Of a stretch of 44,048 bases of DNA, positions 1 through 10,459 are shown one piece after another. Each line of letters opens with the position of its first letter. The first letter of the stretch is position 1. The notes below the pieces were generated by a model. That model did no database searches. It was not told the DNA's origin and saw nothing but the letters and a program-made list of their open reading frames with translations. Both the position numbers and the translations under genes were made by a program. Source of the stretch: Deltaproteobacteria bacterium (GTDB lineage Bacteria > Desulfobacterota > Dissulfuribacteria > Dissulfuribacterales > QOAL01); the NCBI GenBank assembly GCA_015494395.1, contig WGBG01000074.1, positions 1-44,048 of the forward strand, read 5' to 3'.

Positions 1-3000
1 GTGCTACTATAACTGATGGTTCCAGTGTCAATGTAAATATAGGCATTGCAGGCGATGAAACTGTCGAAACAGATGAACAGTTCCAGGTAACAATAACTAA
101 TCCCTCAGTTTCAGGCAGCTCTGTATCCCCCAACTTAAGTGATGATACAGGGGCAGGCACCATAATTAATGATGACGGTTTTCATGTAAATATCAGTGCA
201 GACAGGAGTAGAATTCTGGAGGATGAAGGTCCGGCTACATTTACTGTCAATATTACTAATCCTGTTGAGTGGGATGCAAATGTTTCATATATTTTGGGTG
301 CTGCCGGGGATGATGCCACAGAGGGGGCTGGCAATGATTATCAGGATGCAGGCGGCTCACCCCTGATATTTTCTGCAGGGGAGACATCCAAGACTATAAC
401 CGTTAACCTGATTAATGATGAAATTCATGAGGGTAATGAGACTTTTACCGTAACTTTAACGGGTATAATACCAGATACGAATGGTACCATAGGTACGTCG
501 TCTGCCAATATTACAATAATTAATGATGACCATAATATTGTAATGACTGCAGATAACGCAAGCAGGATTGAAACTGCTTATGGTCCTGGATATTCCGCAA
601 GTGATAATAGCACAACATTTGTTGCTGCGCATGATTCCACTCCGTCTTTATCCATGTCAATAACCGATTCATGCTATCATATCGCTGATTTTACGGTGGA
701 TGGCGTGTCCAAGGGTAAATTATCTGATTATGCCAATCCTAACGATTACACTTCTGATACGTATGCATTTGATCCTGTAAAAACTGATCATACGATAGGC
801 GTTACCACTGACATTAATACATATTCAGTGAATGCTACTGTCCTGGAGGAGGCTCACGGTACTGTTTCATCATCTGATACCTTTGATTGTACTCATATGG
901 GAGGCCCAACATATACAGCCCAGGCTGATACAGGCTATCATATTACCTGGTTCAAGGTAGATGACGTGGAAGAGAGTGATGCCAAAGGAGAGGAATCATA
1001 CTCTTATACCTTTCCCAAGATAAGTGATGACCACAACATAGAAGTCGCGTTTACCCAGATGATTTATATAGATAATGATTCTCCCTTCGGAACGGTAACG
1101 CCAGAAGGGAATACCACTGATGATACACTACCGCATGTAGAAGTCGATTATGATGATAATCAGACTTTTACTGTCCAGGCTTTCTCATCATGTCCTGATA
1201 GTCTTACCCATAATGGGAAGCAGCATCATATTTCCAGCATATTATGGGATGGTAATGCCGTTACGGGGGCCAATGGAACAGCATCATATACTTATACCGC
1301 TAAGAACATTACTGAAGAACATACAATTTCTGTTTATTTTACCAGCTTTGTTGACGTGACAGTTCACGGAAACGGTAGCGTAACAGGTGAAGAAGTAGCA
1401 GCAGGAGGGAATGACACTACAGCTACATTTTCAACGAACAGTACCGATTCATTTGAAGTAGATACAAATTCGTCAATTATTTTAACTGCAGTTCCAGACG
1501 AAGGGTATCATGTCAGCAAGGTGAACGCAGACAATACAACCATTGGTCAACCGGAAATATATACATTTTCCAATATGGTGGATCAGGATCATTCCTTTGA
1601 AGTCTGGTTCACCATTGATACTTTTATCATTGAACCAGTATCAAAATTCGGAACCATCTATGAGACGGCTGCCCAAACCACCAAGGCTTCATCCAGAACA
1701 GTTGATTGGGGAAGCAACAGTACATTCTATATAGACCTTGACGATCCTGATCACGCGGTGCTTGGCGTTTTAGTGGATAATGTATCATATCCCATTCCGG
1801 GTGCCGGGAATTCCACTTCTTATGCCGATTTTACCTTTCTAAACAGCGGTGATGACTATCTTGAGGTCAGGTTCACAGATGTTAAGGTAAATCACAGGCT
1901 GGAGGCCCTGGATTATGACAGGACCCCCATTTCCGATGTGCCGCTGGACACTAAATTGAGACCAAAACCCGCCTCACTCATGTTTGTTCTGGATGATTCA
2001 GGCAGCATGGACTGGGAATTTATAACCTCTGAAAATGACGGCAGATACAGTGGCAGGTTATATATCTATTCTTATCCCAGTGCTGTCCGTGCCTACGGGG
2101 ATTACAGTCTGGAGTCTTCAGGAAGACAGGATGAATGGCGTGCCCAGATATCTCACTATAACAAGATGTTTTATAATCCCGAGGTGACATATACGCCTTG
2201 GCCATTCTTTGAGGGATCACAACCCAGTTGTCAACTTCCGCAACCGGCAGCAGATGGCCAGGCCCATGCCAACATATATAGGCCCCGTTTTCATCCATGG
2301 CACAGTCAGGATTGCACAAATGCCTTAAATAAGGCGGATGGCACCGATCCTGATGCTGACGTGAGCAACGCCAGTTGTTCTCAAAATGAAACATTTTATA
2401 TGGATGATACGTTTCTTGGCTTTGACGGGCTGTTGGACACGTCCAACGCTATTGTAGTGGATAATTCCGATGCCGGATTCAGCACCACCGGAAATTGGGG
2501 ATCATCTAGTAGTAGTAATGCTTACAACGGTTCATATCTCTATACTTCCTCAACAAATAAAATAGATAAGGCAATATGGATATTAACAGTTCCTGCAGAC
2601 GGATTGTATCAGCTTGATGCGCGCTGGATATCCTATTATAAGAGGGATAGCAGTGTAAAATATATAATTTCCACTGGTTCCGATACTTATAATAGGTGGG
2701 TCAATCAAAGAAAAAATGGTGGTAAATGGAACAAACTCTTAACCCTGGATCTCAGCGCAGGCGATACCGTCACTGTAACGCTCAGAGACAATCTAAAGAA
2801 AAAATCCTCTGCTTCTGCAGATGCCATCCGTCTAACCCCTGTTAGTGACGCCGTTAACATCATTAACGCCCATTATTTTACATATAACGACGCCAATGGG
2901 AATGGTGAACTGGATTATACAGACAGTGACGGAGACGGACTTTTGGACAGATCAGAGCCTGTAACAGAAGATATATGGCTTGTAAATCTCACCGATCCAA

Positions 3001-6000
3001 TAGAATATTACAGGGTTATTGACAGTTCCCAGGATATTACAGCCACCAACCTTCAGAAAGTTGATGCTGCGTCTGTACCATCTTCTGTCAAGACATTCGC
3101 CTCCCCCACTGACCCTGACGCCTGGCTTAAGGAGCGTCAGAATTGGGCAGACTGGTTTTCTTATTATCGTAAACGCACTTATGCCGCCACAGCTGCCGTT
3201 GCCAGGGTAATTGACAAAATGGAAAATGTGATGATTGGCTTCCGTACAATTAATTACTGGGGTGGCGGATACAAGAATGGCGGATATGGCTTTAGCCAGC
3301 CTGTTCTTCCTGTAAATGTATCAGGTCAGGAGGACAAGACTAATGAACTGCTGGAACTGCTTTATGGCTTCCGTATTGGCGCCTATGGTACACCGTTACG
3401 CAGGGGCCTTTTGAGGGTAGGCCAGTATTATGACGACACAGATGGTTATGATCCCAGTGGCCTGGGTGAGTCTCCTTTCCATGCACAGGAAGACGGAGAC
3501 GAATGCAAGCAGGTCTTTGCCATTGCCATGACAGACGGTTACTGGAATGGGAGCAGTCCCGGAGTAGGGAATGTAGATGGAATTTATGATGCCCCTTACA
3601 AGGACAGTTACAGTAATACTCTGGCTGATGTTGCCATGAAGTATTTTGATACGGATCTTTCAACACTGGATGATATGGTTCCAGATGGGGTCAATAACCA
3701 TCAACATATGGTTACCTACACAGTTGCATTTGGAGTGCATGGTACTCTTAACCCCGATGATTATGATCTTAACAGTGCCGTTTATCCAACATGGCCTGAT
3801 CCAACTTCCAGCAGCCCTGCACACATTGATGACCTGTGGCATGCGGCAGTGAACGGTCGCGGTAAGTATATGAATGCATCCCGACCAGACAAGCTGGTTG
3901 CGTCGTTAATAGAAATTATGAAGGATATTGGCAGCAGAATTGGATCGGGTGCGTCCGTATCGGTTAACGGTGATGAGCTTTATGAGAGTGTAAATGGCCA
4001 GGTCCGGATGTTTCAGACAACATATAATAGTGGAGACTGGCATGGCGATCTTCAGGCTTATCAAATCAATACAGAAAACGGTGAAGTCATGGTCAATACG
4101 CCTGTGTGGTCAGCAAAAGAGAAGTTGAGTGCCCTGCTGGGAAGTGACGGGTCCGGCCATGACAACCGTATAATAGCCTTTTATGATTATACGGCTGATA
4201 TTGGTAAACCTTTCAGACCTGGCAATGTATCCGGTATCCAGAGCAAGAATCTGATACCGTATTTTTCCGGATCGCTCACACGCCAGGATGTGGTTAATTA
4301 TTTAAGAGGAGACAAAACCAACGAGGGGCAATTCAGGCGTCGTGATTCCAGTAATCCTCTTGGTGATTTCATTCATTCTCTCGCGCGTTTTTATGACGGC
4401 ATACTGTATGTTGGAGGCAATGATGGAATGCTTCACGCCTTTTATGCAGATGACACCAATGGTGGAAAGGAACTGTTTGCATATGTTCCGGGACTGGTTT
4501 TCCAGAATTTGAGAAAACTTGCTGACCCGGCCTATGAACATAAGTTCTATGTAGATAATACACCTACTGTTCAGGATATGGGGGATATGGCATATCTGGT
4601 TGGCGGTCTTGGAAAGGGTGGCAAGGGATACTACTGTCTTGATGTTACAAATGCGACATCCATTGATACTGAAACAGAATTGGCTGCCAGGGTAAAATGG
4701 GAATATCCATCTCCACCTTCCAGCCTGATCTCCGGTACCACTTTTACATTCTCCAGTGGTACCGGCAGTGGTGGCAGAGACCTTATTAATGACAGCAGCA
4801 ATCAGTTTACTGCAGCGAATGGATTTAAAGCAGGCAACTTTATCACCATCGTGGGAGCCAATGATTCATCACAGGGTTGCACCAACGATGGTACATACGA
4901 AATTAAGGCGGTAACCGCAGGCTCTATCGAGCTGCCCAAAAATAGTCTGGTGGATGGCTGTGGAGACGGTGCCAGTGTTACCTTCACCTCTTCAACTTCG
5001 GATCCTGATATGGGGTACTCGTTCAGCAGGGCATTTATAGTAAAATCCAATGATTCCAGTATAAATGCCGGGACTGATTTGGAAGGATATGTCGTGATCT
5101 TTGGAAATGGTTATGCGAGTGAAAATGGGAGTGCCGTACTTTATGTTTTAAATCCTGCAGATGGTTCATTATTAAATAAGATAGATACTGATTCAGCGCC
5201 CTTAAACGGATTATCCACGCCTAAGGTGGTTGATGTCAATTTTGATATGAAGGCGGATTATGTTTATGCTGGCGATCTGCTAGGAAATATGTGGAAATTC
5301 GATCTTACCAGCACTGATCATAGTGACTGGCAGGTGGCGTTCTGTGATAACGGTTCTTCAACAGATCATTGCAAGTCCACAGTTCCTGGAATGATTCCAC
5401 GCCCTCTGTTTAGTGGCTTATCTTCAGGAGGAGGGGCTACCCAGGCGATAACTTCTGCACCTGATGTTATGTTACATGCTTCGGGACACGGTTATATGGT
5501 TATATTTGGGACCGGTCGTTATCTTGGAACGCCTGATCTTTATTCAAAGGACACTCAATCCTTGTATGGTATCTGGGACTGGGCCCCTGACTATTTTGAC
5601 ACAGGATATCTTGGAGCCAGGGTAGATGATAATTCCACGTCTCCACCGCGTATTGAACTGTCCAATTGGCCTGAAACGGACATATCCGGAAATGCCACAC
5701 ATACTCTGTTGCGGCAGGTTGCATGGGTTGAAGGAGCTGTTTCTGAAGATAGTAATGGAAATGGTGTACTCGATACCGACGAAGATGCTAACCATAATGG
5801 AGTTCTTGATCCCGGAGAGGATTTGAATGGAAATGGATTGTTAGACCCCGATGAAGACATCAACGGGAATGGTAAGATAGACACCTATAATTATTACCGT
5901 ATTCCATCAAATTACCAGGGTGACTGGAGCATGGTAGCCACCAACAAACTGGATAGTTCTCATCATCTATATAACGTGGATATCAATGGTGATGGTAATG

Positions 6001-6572
6001 TCAGCTCTGCTGACCTTGTACCACAGGCCAATCTCGGATGGTGTTTTGACTTGCCGGGCAAAATTGACCTGGATGGTGATGGTGCAGACAATGATGGTGA
6101 TGGTTATGTCGATGAAGATGATGATTCGGACGGCACAATAGATGAAAGGATGCTTGGTGAACGTGTGGTCAATGATACCATTATTCGTGACGGAAAGGCG
6201 ATTATTATCTCATTTGGTATCAGTGGAACCAGGTGTAACGCCGGTGGATACTCCTTTGTAAATGAACGTGATCCAAATAACGGTGGAATGACATATAATC
6301 CTGTTTTTGATCTCAATGGTGACGGCGAAATTGATGAAGAGGACATGGTTTATATATATGCTCCAAATGGTGGCGGCGGCGGTGGAGGTACTACAACTCC
6401 CATTTACGGTATCCCAACGGATAAATCCTACGAAGGACGTTTGTTTAATCCTTCTATATTGAGGAATGAGCCTGTTGAGATGAAGTATTTTAGTACCTCA
6501 GCCGGAGGTATTGCCACAATGACCGAGACATCCGAACGGCGGGGAATATATTTCTGGCGAGAAGTTAAATAA
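1..6572 (+). CDS. pilY1: PilY1-type pilus-tip adhesin, 5' end cut off by the window
   Basis: Large surface protein that in its family caps type IV pili, promotes pilus extension and mediates adhesion. The frame is open from base 3, so the TTG at 294 on the ORF track is not the true start. Order seen (residues counted from 294): Calx-beta repeats ending in INDD; about five InlB-like repeats of 85-95 residues (to ~550) with GYH...YTF...DH patterns; a VWA domain with MIDAS motif DDSGSM (~567) and TDGYWNG (~1077); inside the VWA, a golvesin-like insert (~725-850); then the PilY1 propeller signature GGNDGMLHAF (~1370). Asp/Asn-rich Ca-binding loops follow (~1819-1864 and later), and a run of seven glycines lies near the C-terminus. 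It is followed 32 bp later by a PilY2-like gene. The PilY1 call is firm; the adhesin repeats and golvesin insert are recognised by pattern only. Confidence 0.9.
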   Translation, partial: ATITDGSSVNVNIGIAGDETVETDEQFQVTITNPSVSGSSVSPNLSDDTGAGTIINDDGFHVNISADRSRILEDEGPATFTVNITNPVEWDANVSYILGAAGDDATEGAGNDYQDAGGSPLIFSAGETSKTITVNLINDEIHEGNETFTVTLTGIIPDTNGTIGTSSANITIINDDHNIVMTADNASRIETAYGPGYSASDNSTTFVAAHDSTPSLSMSITDSCYHIADFTVDGVSKGKLSDYANPNDYTSDTYAFDPVKTDHTIGVTTDINTYSVNATVLEEAHGTVSSSDTFDCTHMGGPTYTAQADTGYHITWFKVDDVEESDAKGEESYSYTFPKISDDHNIEVAFTQMIYIDNDSPFGTVTPEGNTTDDTLPHVEVDYDDNQTFTVQAFSSCPDSLTHNGKQHHISSILWDGNAVTGANGTASYTYTAKNITEEHTISVYFTSFVDVTVHGNGSVTGEEVAAGGNDTTATFSTNSTDSFEVDTNSSIILTAVPDEGYHVSKVNADNTTIGQPEIYTFSNMVDQDHSFEVWFTIDTFIIEPVSKFGTIYETAAQTTKASSRTVDWGSNSTFYIDLDDPDHAVLGVLVDNVSYPIPGAGNSTSYADFTFLNSGDDYLEVRFTDVKVNHRLEALDYDRTPISDVPLDTKLRPKPASLMFVLDDSGSMDWEFITSENDGRYSGRLYIYSYPSAVRAYGDYSLESSGRQDEWRAQISHYNKMFYNPEVTYTPWPFFEGSQPSCQLPQPAADGQAHANIYRPRFHPWHSQDCTNALNKADGTDPDADVSNASCSQNETFYMDDTFLGFDGLLDTSNAIVVDNSDAGFSTTGNWGSSSSSNAYNGSYLYTSSTNKIDKAIWILTVPADGLYQLDARWISYYKRDSSVKYIISTGSDTYNRWVNQRKNGGKWNKLLTLDLSAGDTVTVTLRDNLKKKSSASADAIRLTPVSDAVNIINAHYFTYNDANGNGELDYTDSDGDGLLDRSEPVTEDIWLVNLTDPIEYYRVIDSSQDITATNLQKVDAASVPSSVKTFASPTDPDAWLKERQNWADWFSYYRKRTYAATAAVARVIDKMENVMIGFRTINYWGGGYKNGGYGFSQPVLPVNVSGQEDKTNELLELLYGFRIGAYGTPLRRGLLRVGQYYDDTDGYDPSGLGESPFHAQEDGDECKQVFAIAMTDGYWNGSSPGVGNVDGIYDAPYKDSYSNTLADVAMKYFDTDLSTLDDMVPDGVNNHQHMVTYTVAFGVHGTLNPDDYDLNSAVYPTWPDPTSSSPAHIDDLWHAAVNGRGKYMNASRPDKLVASLIEIMKDIGSRIGSGASVSVNGDELYESVNGQVRMFQTTYNSGDWHGDLQAYQINTENGEVMVNTPVWSAKEKLSALLGSDGSGHDNRIIAFYDYTADIGKPFRPGNVSGIQSKNLIPYFSGSLTRQDVVNYLRGDKTNEGQFRRRDSSNPLGDFIHSLARFYDGILYVGGNDGMLHAFYADDTNGGKELFAYVPGLVFQNLRKLADPAYEHKFYVDNTPTVQDMGDMAYLVGGLGKGGKGYYCLDVTNATSIDTETELAARVKWEYPSPPSSLISGTTFTFSSGTGSGGRDLINDSSNQFTAANGFKAGNFITIVGANDSSQGCTNDGTYEIKAVTAGSIELPKNSLVDGCGDGASVTFTSSTSDPDMGYSFSRAFIVKSNDSSINAGTDLEGYVVIFGNGYASENGSAVLYVLNPADGSLLNKIDTDSAPLNGLSTPKVVDVNFDMKADYVYAGDLLGNMWKFDLTSTDHSDWQVAFCDNGSSTDHCKSTVPGMIPRPLFSGLSSGGGATQAITSAPDVMLHASGHGYMVIFGTGRYLGTPDLYSKDTQSLYGIWDWAPDYFDTGYLGARVDDNSTSPPRIELSNWPETDISGNATHTLLRQVAWVEGAVSEDSNGNGVLDTDEDANHNGVLDPGEDLNGNGLLDPDEDINGNGKIDTYNYYRIPSNYQGDWSMVATNKLDSSHHLYNVDINGDGNVSSADLVPQANLGWCFDLPGKIDLDGDGADNDGDGYVDEDDDSDGTIDERMLGERVVNDTIIRDGKAIIISFGISGTRCNAGGYSFVNERDPNNGGMTYNPVFDLNGDGEIDEEDMVYIYAPNGGGGGGGTTTPIYGIPTDKSYEGRLFNPSILRNEPVEMKYFSTSAGGIATMTETSERRGIYFWREVK
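5748..5883 (+). repeat. Tandem Asp/Asn-rich Ca-binding repeats inside pilY1
   Basis: About four degenerate units of 11-12 codons with the pattern D-x-N-G-N-G-x-L/I-D-x-x-E-D, for example DLNGNGLLDPDED. They resemble EF-hand or thrombospondin-3-type calcium loops and match the place where PilY1 proteins carry their regulatory Ca site. Related loops recur at about 2890-2950, 5980-6010, 6060-6150 and 6310-6345. Calcium binding is inferred from the oxygen-ligand spacing. Confidence 0.75.
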
Positions 6573-6604
6573 AACTCTAACCTTTTAGTATTAGGAGATA
6601 GAGT

Positions 6605-7057
6605 ATGTTTTCTGAAGATAATAAACTCGGTGTCGTAATAATATGTCTGCTGTATGCCATAATTTTGACTACTATAAATTTTTTAGAGCCTGCTATGGCC
6701 CTGGAACAGGAAATAGAAGAGTCGGAAGGTATTATTGAGCAAGGCGTTGATGCTCAAAATGACAATAAAGAGTACAATTGTGGCACTGTTTATAGTGTTA
6801 GTGAGAGTACCTGTGTGATTGATGACATGGAATACCATTTTAAGCCAGATGCTCAAATTCACGGTTTAAATGGTGAAAGTTCAAACCTGTCATCAATTAG
6901 TGATGGTGATGTTGTCTGTTTTCATATTGATGATAATGGTGTGATTTATGAACTTAACATTACCGAAAGAGACAGTAATAGACATACTCCTGTAGAACCT
7001 GAATCTAAAAAACGGCCCGGGGAATTGTACTTTCAGGGCGGCGTATGGCAGAATTAA
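6605..7057 (+). CDS. Small exported protein, possibly PilY2-like
   Basis: A 150-residue protein with a hydrophobic N-terminal segment (about residues 8-32) ending near an AMA-like signal-peptidase site. The mature part holds one small beta-rich module (about 57-120) with the pattern CGTVYSV...V-I-DD-x-x-Y-x-F...I-x-x-G-D-V-V-x-F, and a polar tail. PilY2 proteins of pseudomonads have a comparable short OB-like or barrel-like layout, and this gene directly follows pilY1 with a good ribosome site (AGGAG, 7 nt from ATG), so co-expression is likely. Three cysteines are present after the signal. The PilY2 assignment rests on position, size and a loose pattern, so it is tentative; the gene itself is well supported. 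It converges with nfo, with only 13 bp between the stops. Confidence 0.7.
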   Translation: MFSEDNKLGVVIICLLYAIILTTINFLEPAMALEQEIEESEGIIEQGVDAQNDNKEYNCGTVYSVSESTCVIDDMEYHFKPDAQIHGLNGESSNLSSISDGDVVCFHIDDNGVIYELNITERDSNRHTPVEPESKKRPGELYFQGGVWQN

Positions 7058-7070
7058 GTAACTGTTCCGT

Positions 7071-7928
7071 TTATAAATCCGGGACGAAGCTGTAAAGTAA
7101 TCTTATCTCCTGGGGCCATATATCTGGCTCTGGGGTTTCAAGTATCAACGGTATATTGTCAAAGCGGGAATCATTCATGATGTAGCCAAAGGCATCAAGT
7201 CCTATCATCCCCTTTCCCAGGCTTTCATGCCTGTCCACCCGGCTTCCAAGTTCCCGCTTTGAATCATTCATGTGTACCCCGCTCAGGTATTGAATACCCA
7301 CTATGCTTTCAAAATCCTGCATGGTTTTCTGAAAATCCTTATATGTTCTAATGTCATATCCGGCTGCAAAGGCGTGACAGGTATCAAGACAGGTCCCGAT
7401 CCTCTCCTTGTTATCAATGCCTGCTATAATTGCTGCAATATGCTCAAATCTGTATCCCACGTTACTACCCTGCCCTGCTGTATTTTCTATGACAAGCTTG
7501 ACGCCTTCCGTGTGGGAGATGGCAGTATTCAGGCTGGATATGATGTTATCAATGCAGGCATCCTCACTTATTCTGTTAAGGTGACTCCCAGGATGAAAAT
7601 TCAGCATGCAGAGCCCCAGGGCCTCACAGCGCCTTATCTCGTCAATAAAGGCATTTAATGATTTTTGACGTTTTTCTTCTTCCGGATGCCCAAGGTTTAT
7701 GAGATAGCTGTCATGGGGAAGGCAATGGTCAGGTGTGATCCCTGCCTTCTTAAGGTTAGCGCCAAATTCCGTAATATTTTTGGGGGTAAGCGGTTTGGCC
7801 TTCCACTGCCTCTGGTTCTTCGTAAATAGTGCAAAGGCTGATGCACCGATATCAGCAGCATTAAGAGGTGCGTTTTCAACACCTCCGGCAATACTTACAT
7901 GTGCTCCTACGAATTTATGCATATTCAT
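7071..7928 (-). CDS. nfo: Endonuclease IV (AP endonuclease)
   Basis: Cuts DNA 5' to abasic sites in base excision repair; a TIM-barrel enzyme with three zinc ions. At 285 residues it has the same length as the E. coli enzyme. Metal-binding motifs appear in order: [45 protein letters not shown] and a final ILETPE. The start is ATG with GGAG 6 nt upstream, and this ATG overlaps the comEC stop as ATGA, so translation is probably coupled to comEC. An alternative ATG lies two codons downstream. No missing metal ligand was seen. It is the last gene of the leftward cluster. Confidence 0.97.
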   Translation of the reverse strand: MNMHKFVGAHVSIAGGVENAPLNAADIGASAFALFTKNQRQWKAKPLTPKNITEFGANLKKAGITPDHCLPHDSYLINLGHPEEEKRQKSLNAFIDEIRRCEALGLCMLNFHPGSHLNRISEDACIDNIISSLNTAISHTEGVKLVIENTAGQGSNVGYRFEHIAAIIAGIDNKERIGTCLDTCHAFAAGYDIRTYKDFQKTMQDFESIVGIQYLSGVHMNDSKRELGSRVDRHESLGKGMIGLDAFGYIMNDSRFDNIPLILETPEPDIWPQEIRLLYSFVPDL

Positions 7929-10459
7929 TTTGCTTCTCCATTTGGGTAGCTGTATCTTGAAACATCCATAATACCATTTTCAAATTTTACCGAAACCGTG
8001 CCATCCCTTCCCGTAACAAAGAGTCTTGCCCCTTCCGCTTTCCACCTGTTTTCAATGTCCGGTGCAGGAAGCCCAAGGTAATTTCTCCATCCTGCAGATA
8101 CCACGGCAATTTCCGGCTTGAAGTAGCGTATAAATTCCATGCTGCTTGAAGTCCTGCTTCCATGGTGCGGCACCACTACCACGTTACATCTGCCCGGATT
8201 CTTTCCAACAAGGCATTGCTCTCTATTCCTGTCTATATCACCGGGCAGCAGTACAGAGCATCCAGATGCCGAAACTCTCAGTACCAGGGAGCGGCTGTTC
8301 CGGTTGTCGGCTACTGTGCACCCGTTTGCTGTGAAAATCCTGATTTTGGCGCTGTTTAGCAATCTCTCTGCATCACTTCCGTACACCACATGCCTGGTTC
8401 CGGTCTGTTTAATGGCTGCAACAATTTTGTCCCAGCACTGTTTTCCTGTGGCAAAATCATCAGATGTCCATAGTTCCTCAGGGTGAAAATCCCTTGCCAG
8501 GGATGCCATGCCACCTGCATGGTCAATCTCGGCATGGGAGAGTGCAAGGTAGTCTATGTGTGTATATCCCAAAATACGCAGAAACGGCCCTACTATCCTT
8601 CTTCCAGTATCAAAATTGGCGCTTCTCATACCCCCTGAGTCAACCACCATCACCTTTCCGTAAGGAAGTTCAACTATCTGGCTTGTGCCCTGCCCCACGT
8701 CAGGCACATGGAGGGTCATGGATGTGCGGGTGTTCATCCTGTGGTAATGCATAAGGGTATCAAGGGGAATAAACAGGCAGACAGATATTACAGCGATAGT
8801 GATCAGCTTTTTTGATTGTCTTGATATTTCAGGACTTACCAGCAGTGTGCAAAAGACAAGGACTGCATAAACAAGGACCACATGCAGTATTGGCGGGCGA
8901 GGTACCCAGAGCCATGCACCTTTCAGATTTGCAGTGGTTGTTACCATCCATGTCACTGCAGTTATAAGAATGTCAGCAAACTGCCACAAAATGCCGGATA
9001 ATGAGGGAAAGAGGCTTGAAAATAGTGCCCCTGACAGCAGGAGGGGGAGCAGAAAAAAGCATACCAGTGGTACAAGCAGGAGATTAAGCAGTAATCCCGC
9101 AGCAGAAAATCTCTGGAAATACCATGATACAAGGGGGGATGTGGCAACAAAGGCGATAAAGGATACAGCAGTAAGGGTAAGAAGGTGTGTCAGCAGCTTG
9201 GCAGAGAGACGTTTATTATATTCATGTTCATGCCTTTTTTCTGATAATGGCGGCTTTTGGACAAGTGGTGAAAAGAGGATAAGGAACAGCACTGCTGTAA
9301 ATGAGAGCTGAAAGGCTATATCAAACAGGTAAAACGGGGAGAGAAGAAGCAGAATCCATGCTGCAAATGCCAGGGAGTTCAGGGAGTTTGCCGGGCGTTC
9401 AACAATAAAGGCAAGGGCAAAGACCGTAATCATTACCATTGCCCGAATGGCAGAGGGACTGAAACCGGCAAGTGCAGCATAGAAAACAGCCCCGAGGATT
9501 GCTGAAAAATATGCGATTTTAAGAACAGGAATTTTAAGGGCAAGCCATTCGAAGCGAAGCAGCAGCCACCTGACTGCCATAAATATCAGGGTTGAAATTA
9601 TTGCCATGTGTAGCCCGGATACGGCAAGCAGGTGACCGGTCCCTGAGGCTGAAAATGCGTCGGAAAGCTCAGGTGAAAGCCCACTCCTTGATCCAAAGAT
9701 CAAGGCTGTTGCAACTGCGGCGTTTTGACCACTTGAAAATCCATACTTCACCTTTTGCATCAGGGTTGTTCTGAGATTTTCAACAGAATACCACGGTTGC
9801 AAAAACAAATTTCCATTGGCCTTTCCAATGGGAACCAGAAGTGCCTGGGAGCGTACAAAGCCCTTGACCCTGATCCCCCTTAAGCCCCACCAGTTTTCAT
9901 AGTCAAATGTTCCAGGGGTTTGAAAGTTTCTTACCAGCTTGAGTATTGTCCTGAACCTGTAAATATCCCCTGGCTTGAGAGAGCCGTACTCTCCTCCTTT
10001 AACAACCAGGCAAAGCCTTCCTGAAAGAGGAGAGTCTCCAGTGCTTTCATGGAGAAGGACAGGCTTCATAATGACAATAATTTTACCCTTTGAGACAACA
10101 GGAGCGCTATGGGTAATGGCGGTAATGACATATTCCCCTCCCCTGTCAGCCAGGATTTCAAGTTTTTTGTTGCGTTTTTCAAGCAGGGAGTGTTCCAGGT
10201 GATAATGGAAAACTCCAGCAGCAAAAAAAGCCAGGAACAGAAAGATGATGACGAGAAAGCTGCGGCATGATCTGCAGAAGATAAAAAGAATAAGCCAGGC
10301 AATAAGGACAGAAAAAAGGATAATTACAAAACAGTCTTCCGGGAATGATGCGCAAGATAATGCGCTATATTTGTTGACAGTGATACCAAGACCAAAGGGC
10401 AGTAGCCCTGCCATCAGTGGCCGAACAGGGATTGAAGCCTTATGGTCACTGTCTTGCAT
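7925..10459 (-). CDS. comEC: ComEC/Rec2-family DNA uptake channel with MBL domain
   Basis: Inner-membrane channel that, in competent bacteria, moves single-stranded DNA into the cytoplasm. The 844 residues contain an N-terminal membrane and OB-like region (about 1-200), a central Competence domain with many transmembrane helices and the motif [14 protein letters not shown] (about 275), and a C-terminal metallo-beta-lactamase-like domain (about 580-830) with [16 protein letters not shown] and VVPHHGS. All three parts are intact. The first start overlaps the upstream DUF2141 gene by 46 bp. A later ATG at 10414 would form a TGATG junction, but the N-terminal [14 protein letters not shown] pattern typical of the family favours the earlier start. 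Together with pilT and pilY1 in the same window it hints at DNA uptake, although comEC is also found in non-competent species. Confidence 0.95.
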   Translation of the reverse strand: MQDSDHKASIPVRPLMAGLLPFGLGITVNKYSALSCASFPEDCFVIILFSVLIAWLILFIFCRSCRSFLVIIFLFLAFFAAGVFHYHLEHSLLEKRNKKLEILADRGGEYVITAITHSAPVVSKGKIIVIMKPVLLHESTGDSPLSGRLCLVVKGGEYGSLKPGDIYRFRTILKLVRNFQTPGTFDYENWWGLRGIRVKGFVRSQALLVPIGKANGNLFLQPWYSVENLRTTLMQKVKYGFSSGQNAAVATALIFGSRSGLSPELSDAFSASGTGHLLAVSGLHMAIISTLIFMAVRWLLLRFEWLALKIPVLKIAYFSAILGAVFYAALAGFSPSAIRAMVMITVFALAFIVERPANSLNSLAFAAWILLLLSPFYLFDIAFQLSFTAVLFLILFSPLVQKPPLSEKRHEHEYNKRLSAKLLTHLLTLTAVSFIAFVATSPLVSWYFQRFSAAGLLLNLLLVPLVCFFLLPLLLSGALFSSLFPSLSGILWQFADILITAVTWMVTTTANLKGAWLWVPRPPILHVVLVYAVLVFCTLLVSPEISRQSKKLITIAVISVCLFIPLDTLMHYHRMNTRTSMTLHVPDVGQGTSQIVELPYGKVMVVDSGGMRSANFDTGRRIVGPFLRILGYTHIDYLALSHAEIDHAGGMASLARDFHPEELWTSDDFATGKQCWDKIVAAIKQTGTRHVVYGSDAERLLNSAKIRIFTANGCTVADNRNSRSLVLRVSASGCSVLLPGDIDRNREQCLVGKNPGRCNVVVVPHHGSRTSSSMEFIRYFKPEIAVVSAGWRNYLGLPAPDIENRWKAEGARLFVTGRDGTVSVKFENGIMDVSRYSYPNGEAK

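Noticed and set aside
4302-4541. Minus-strand ORFs inside pilY1 and other large genes on the track
   Set aside because: They are antisense or out-of-frame shadows with no ribosome sites and no recognisable protein motifs.
5748-5883. CRISPR-like array
   Set aside because: The repeats are in frame within pilY1, code for Ca-binding loops and have no unique spacers.
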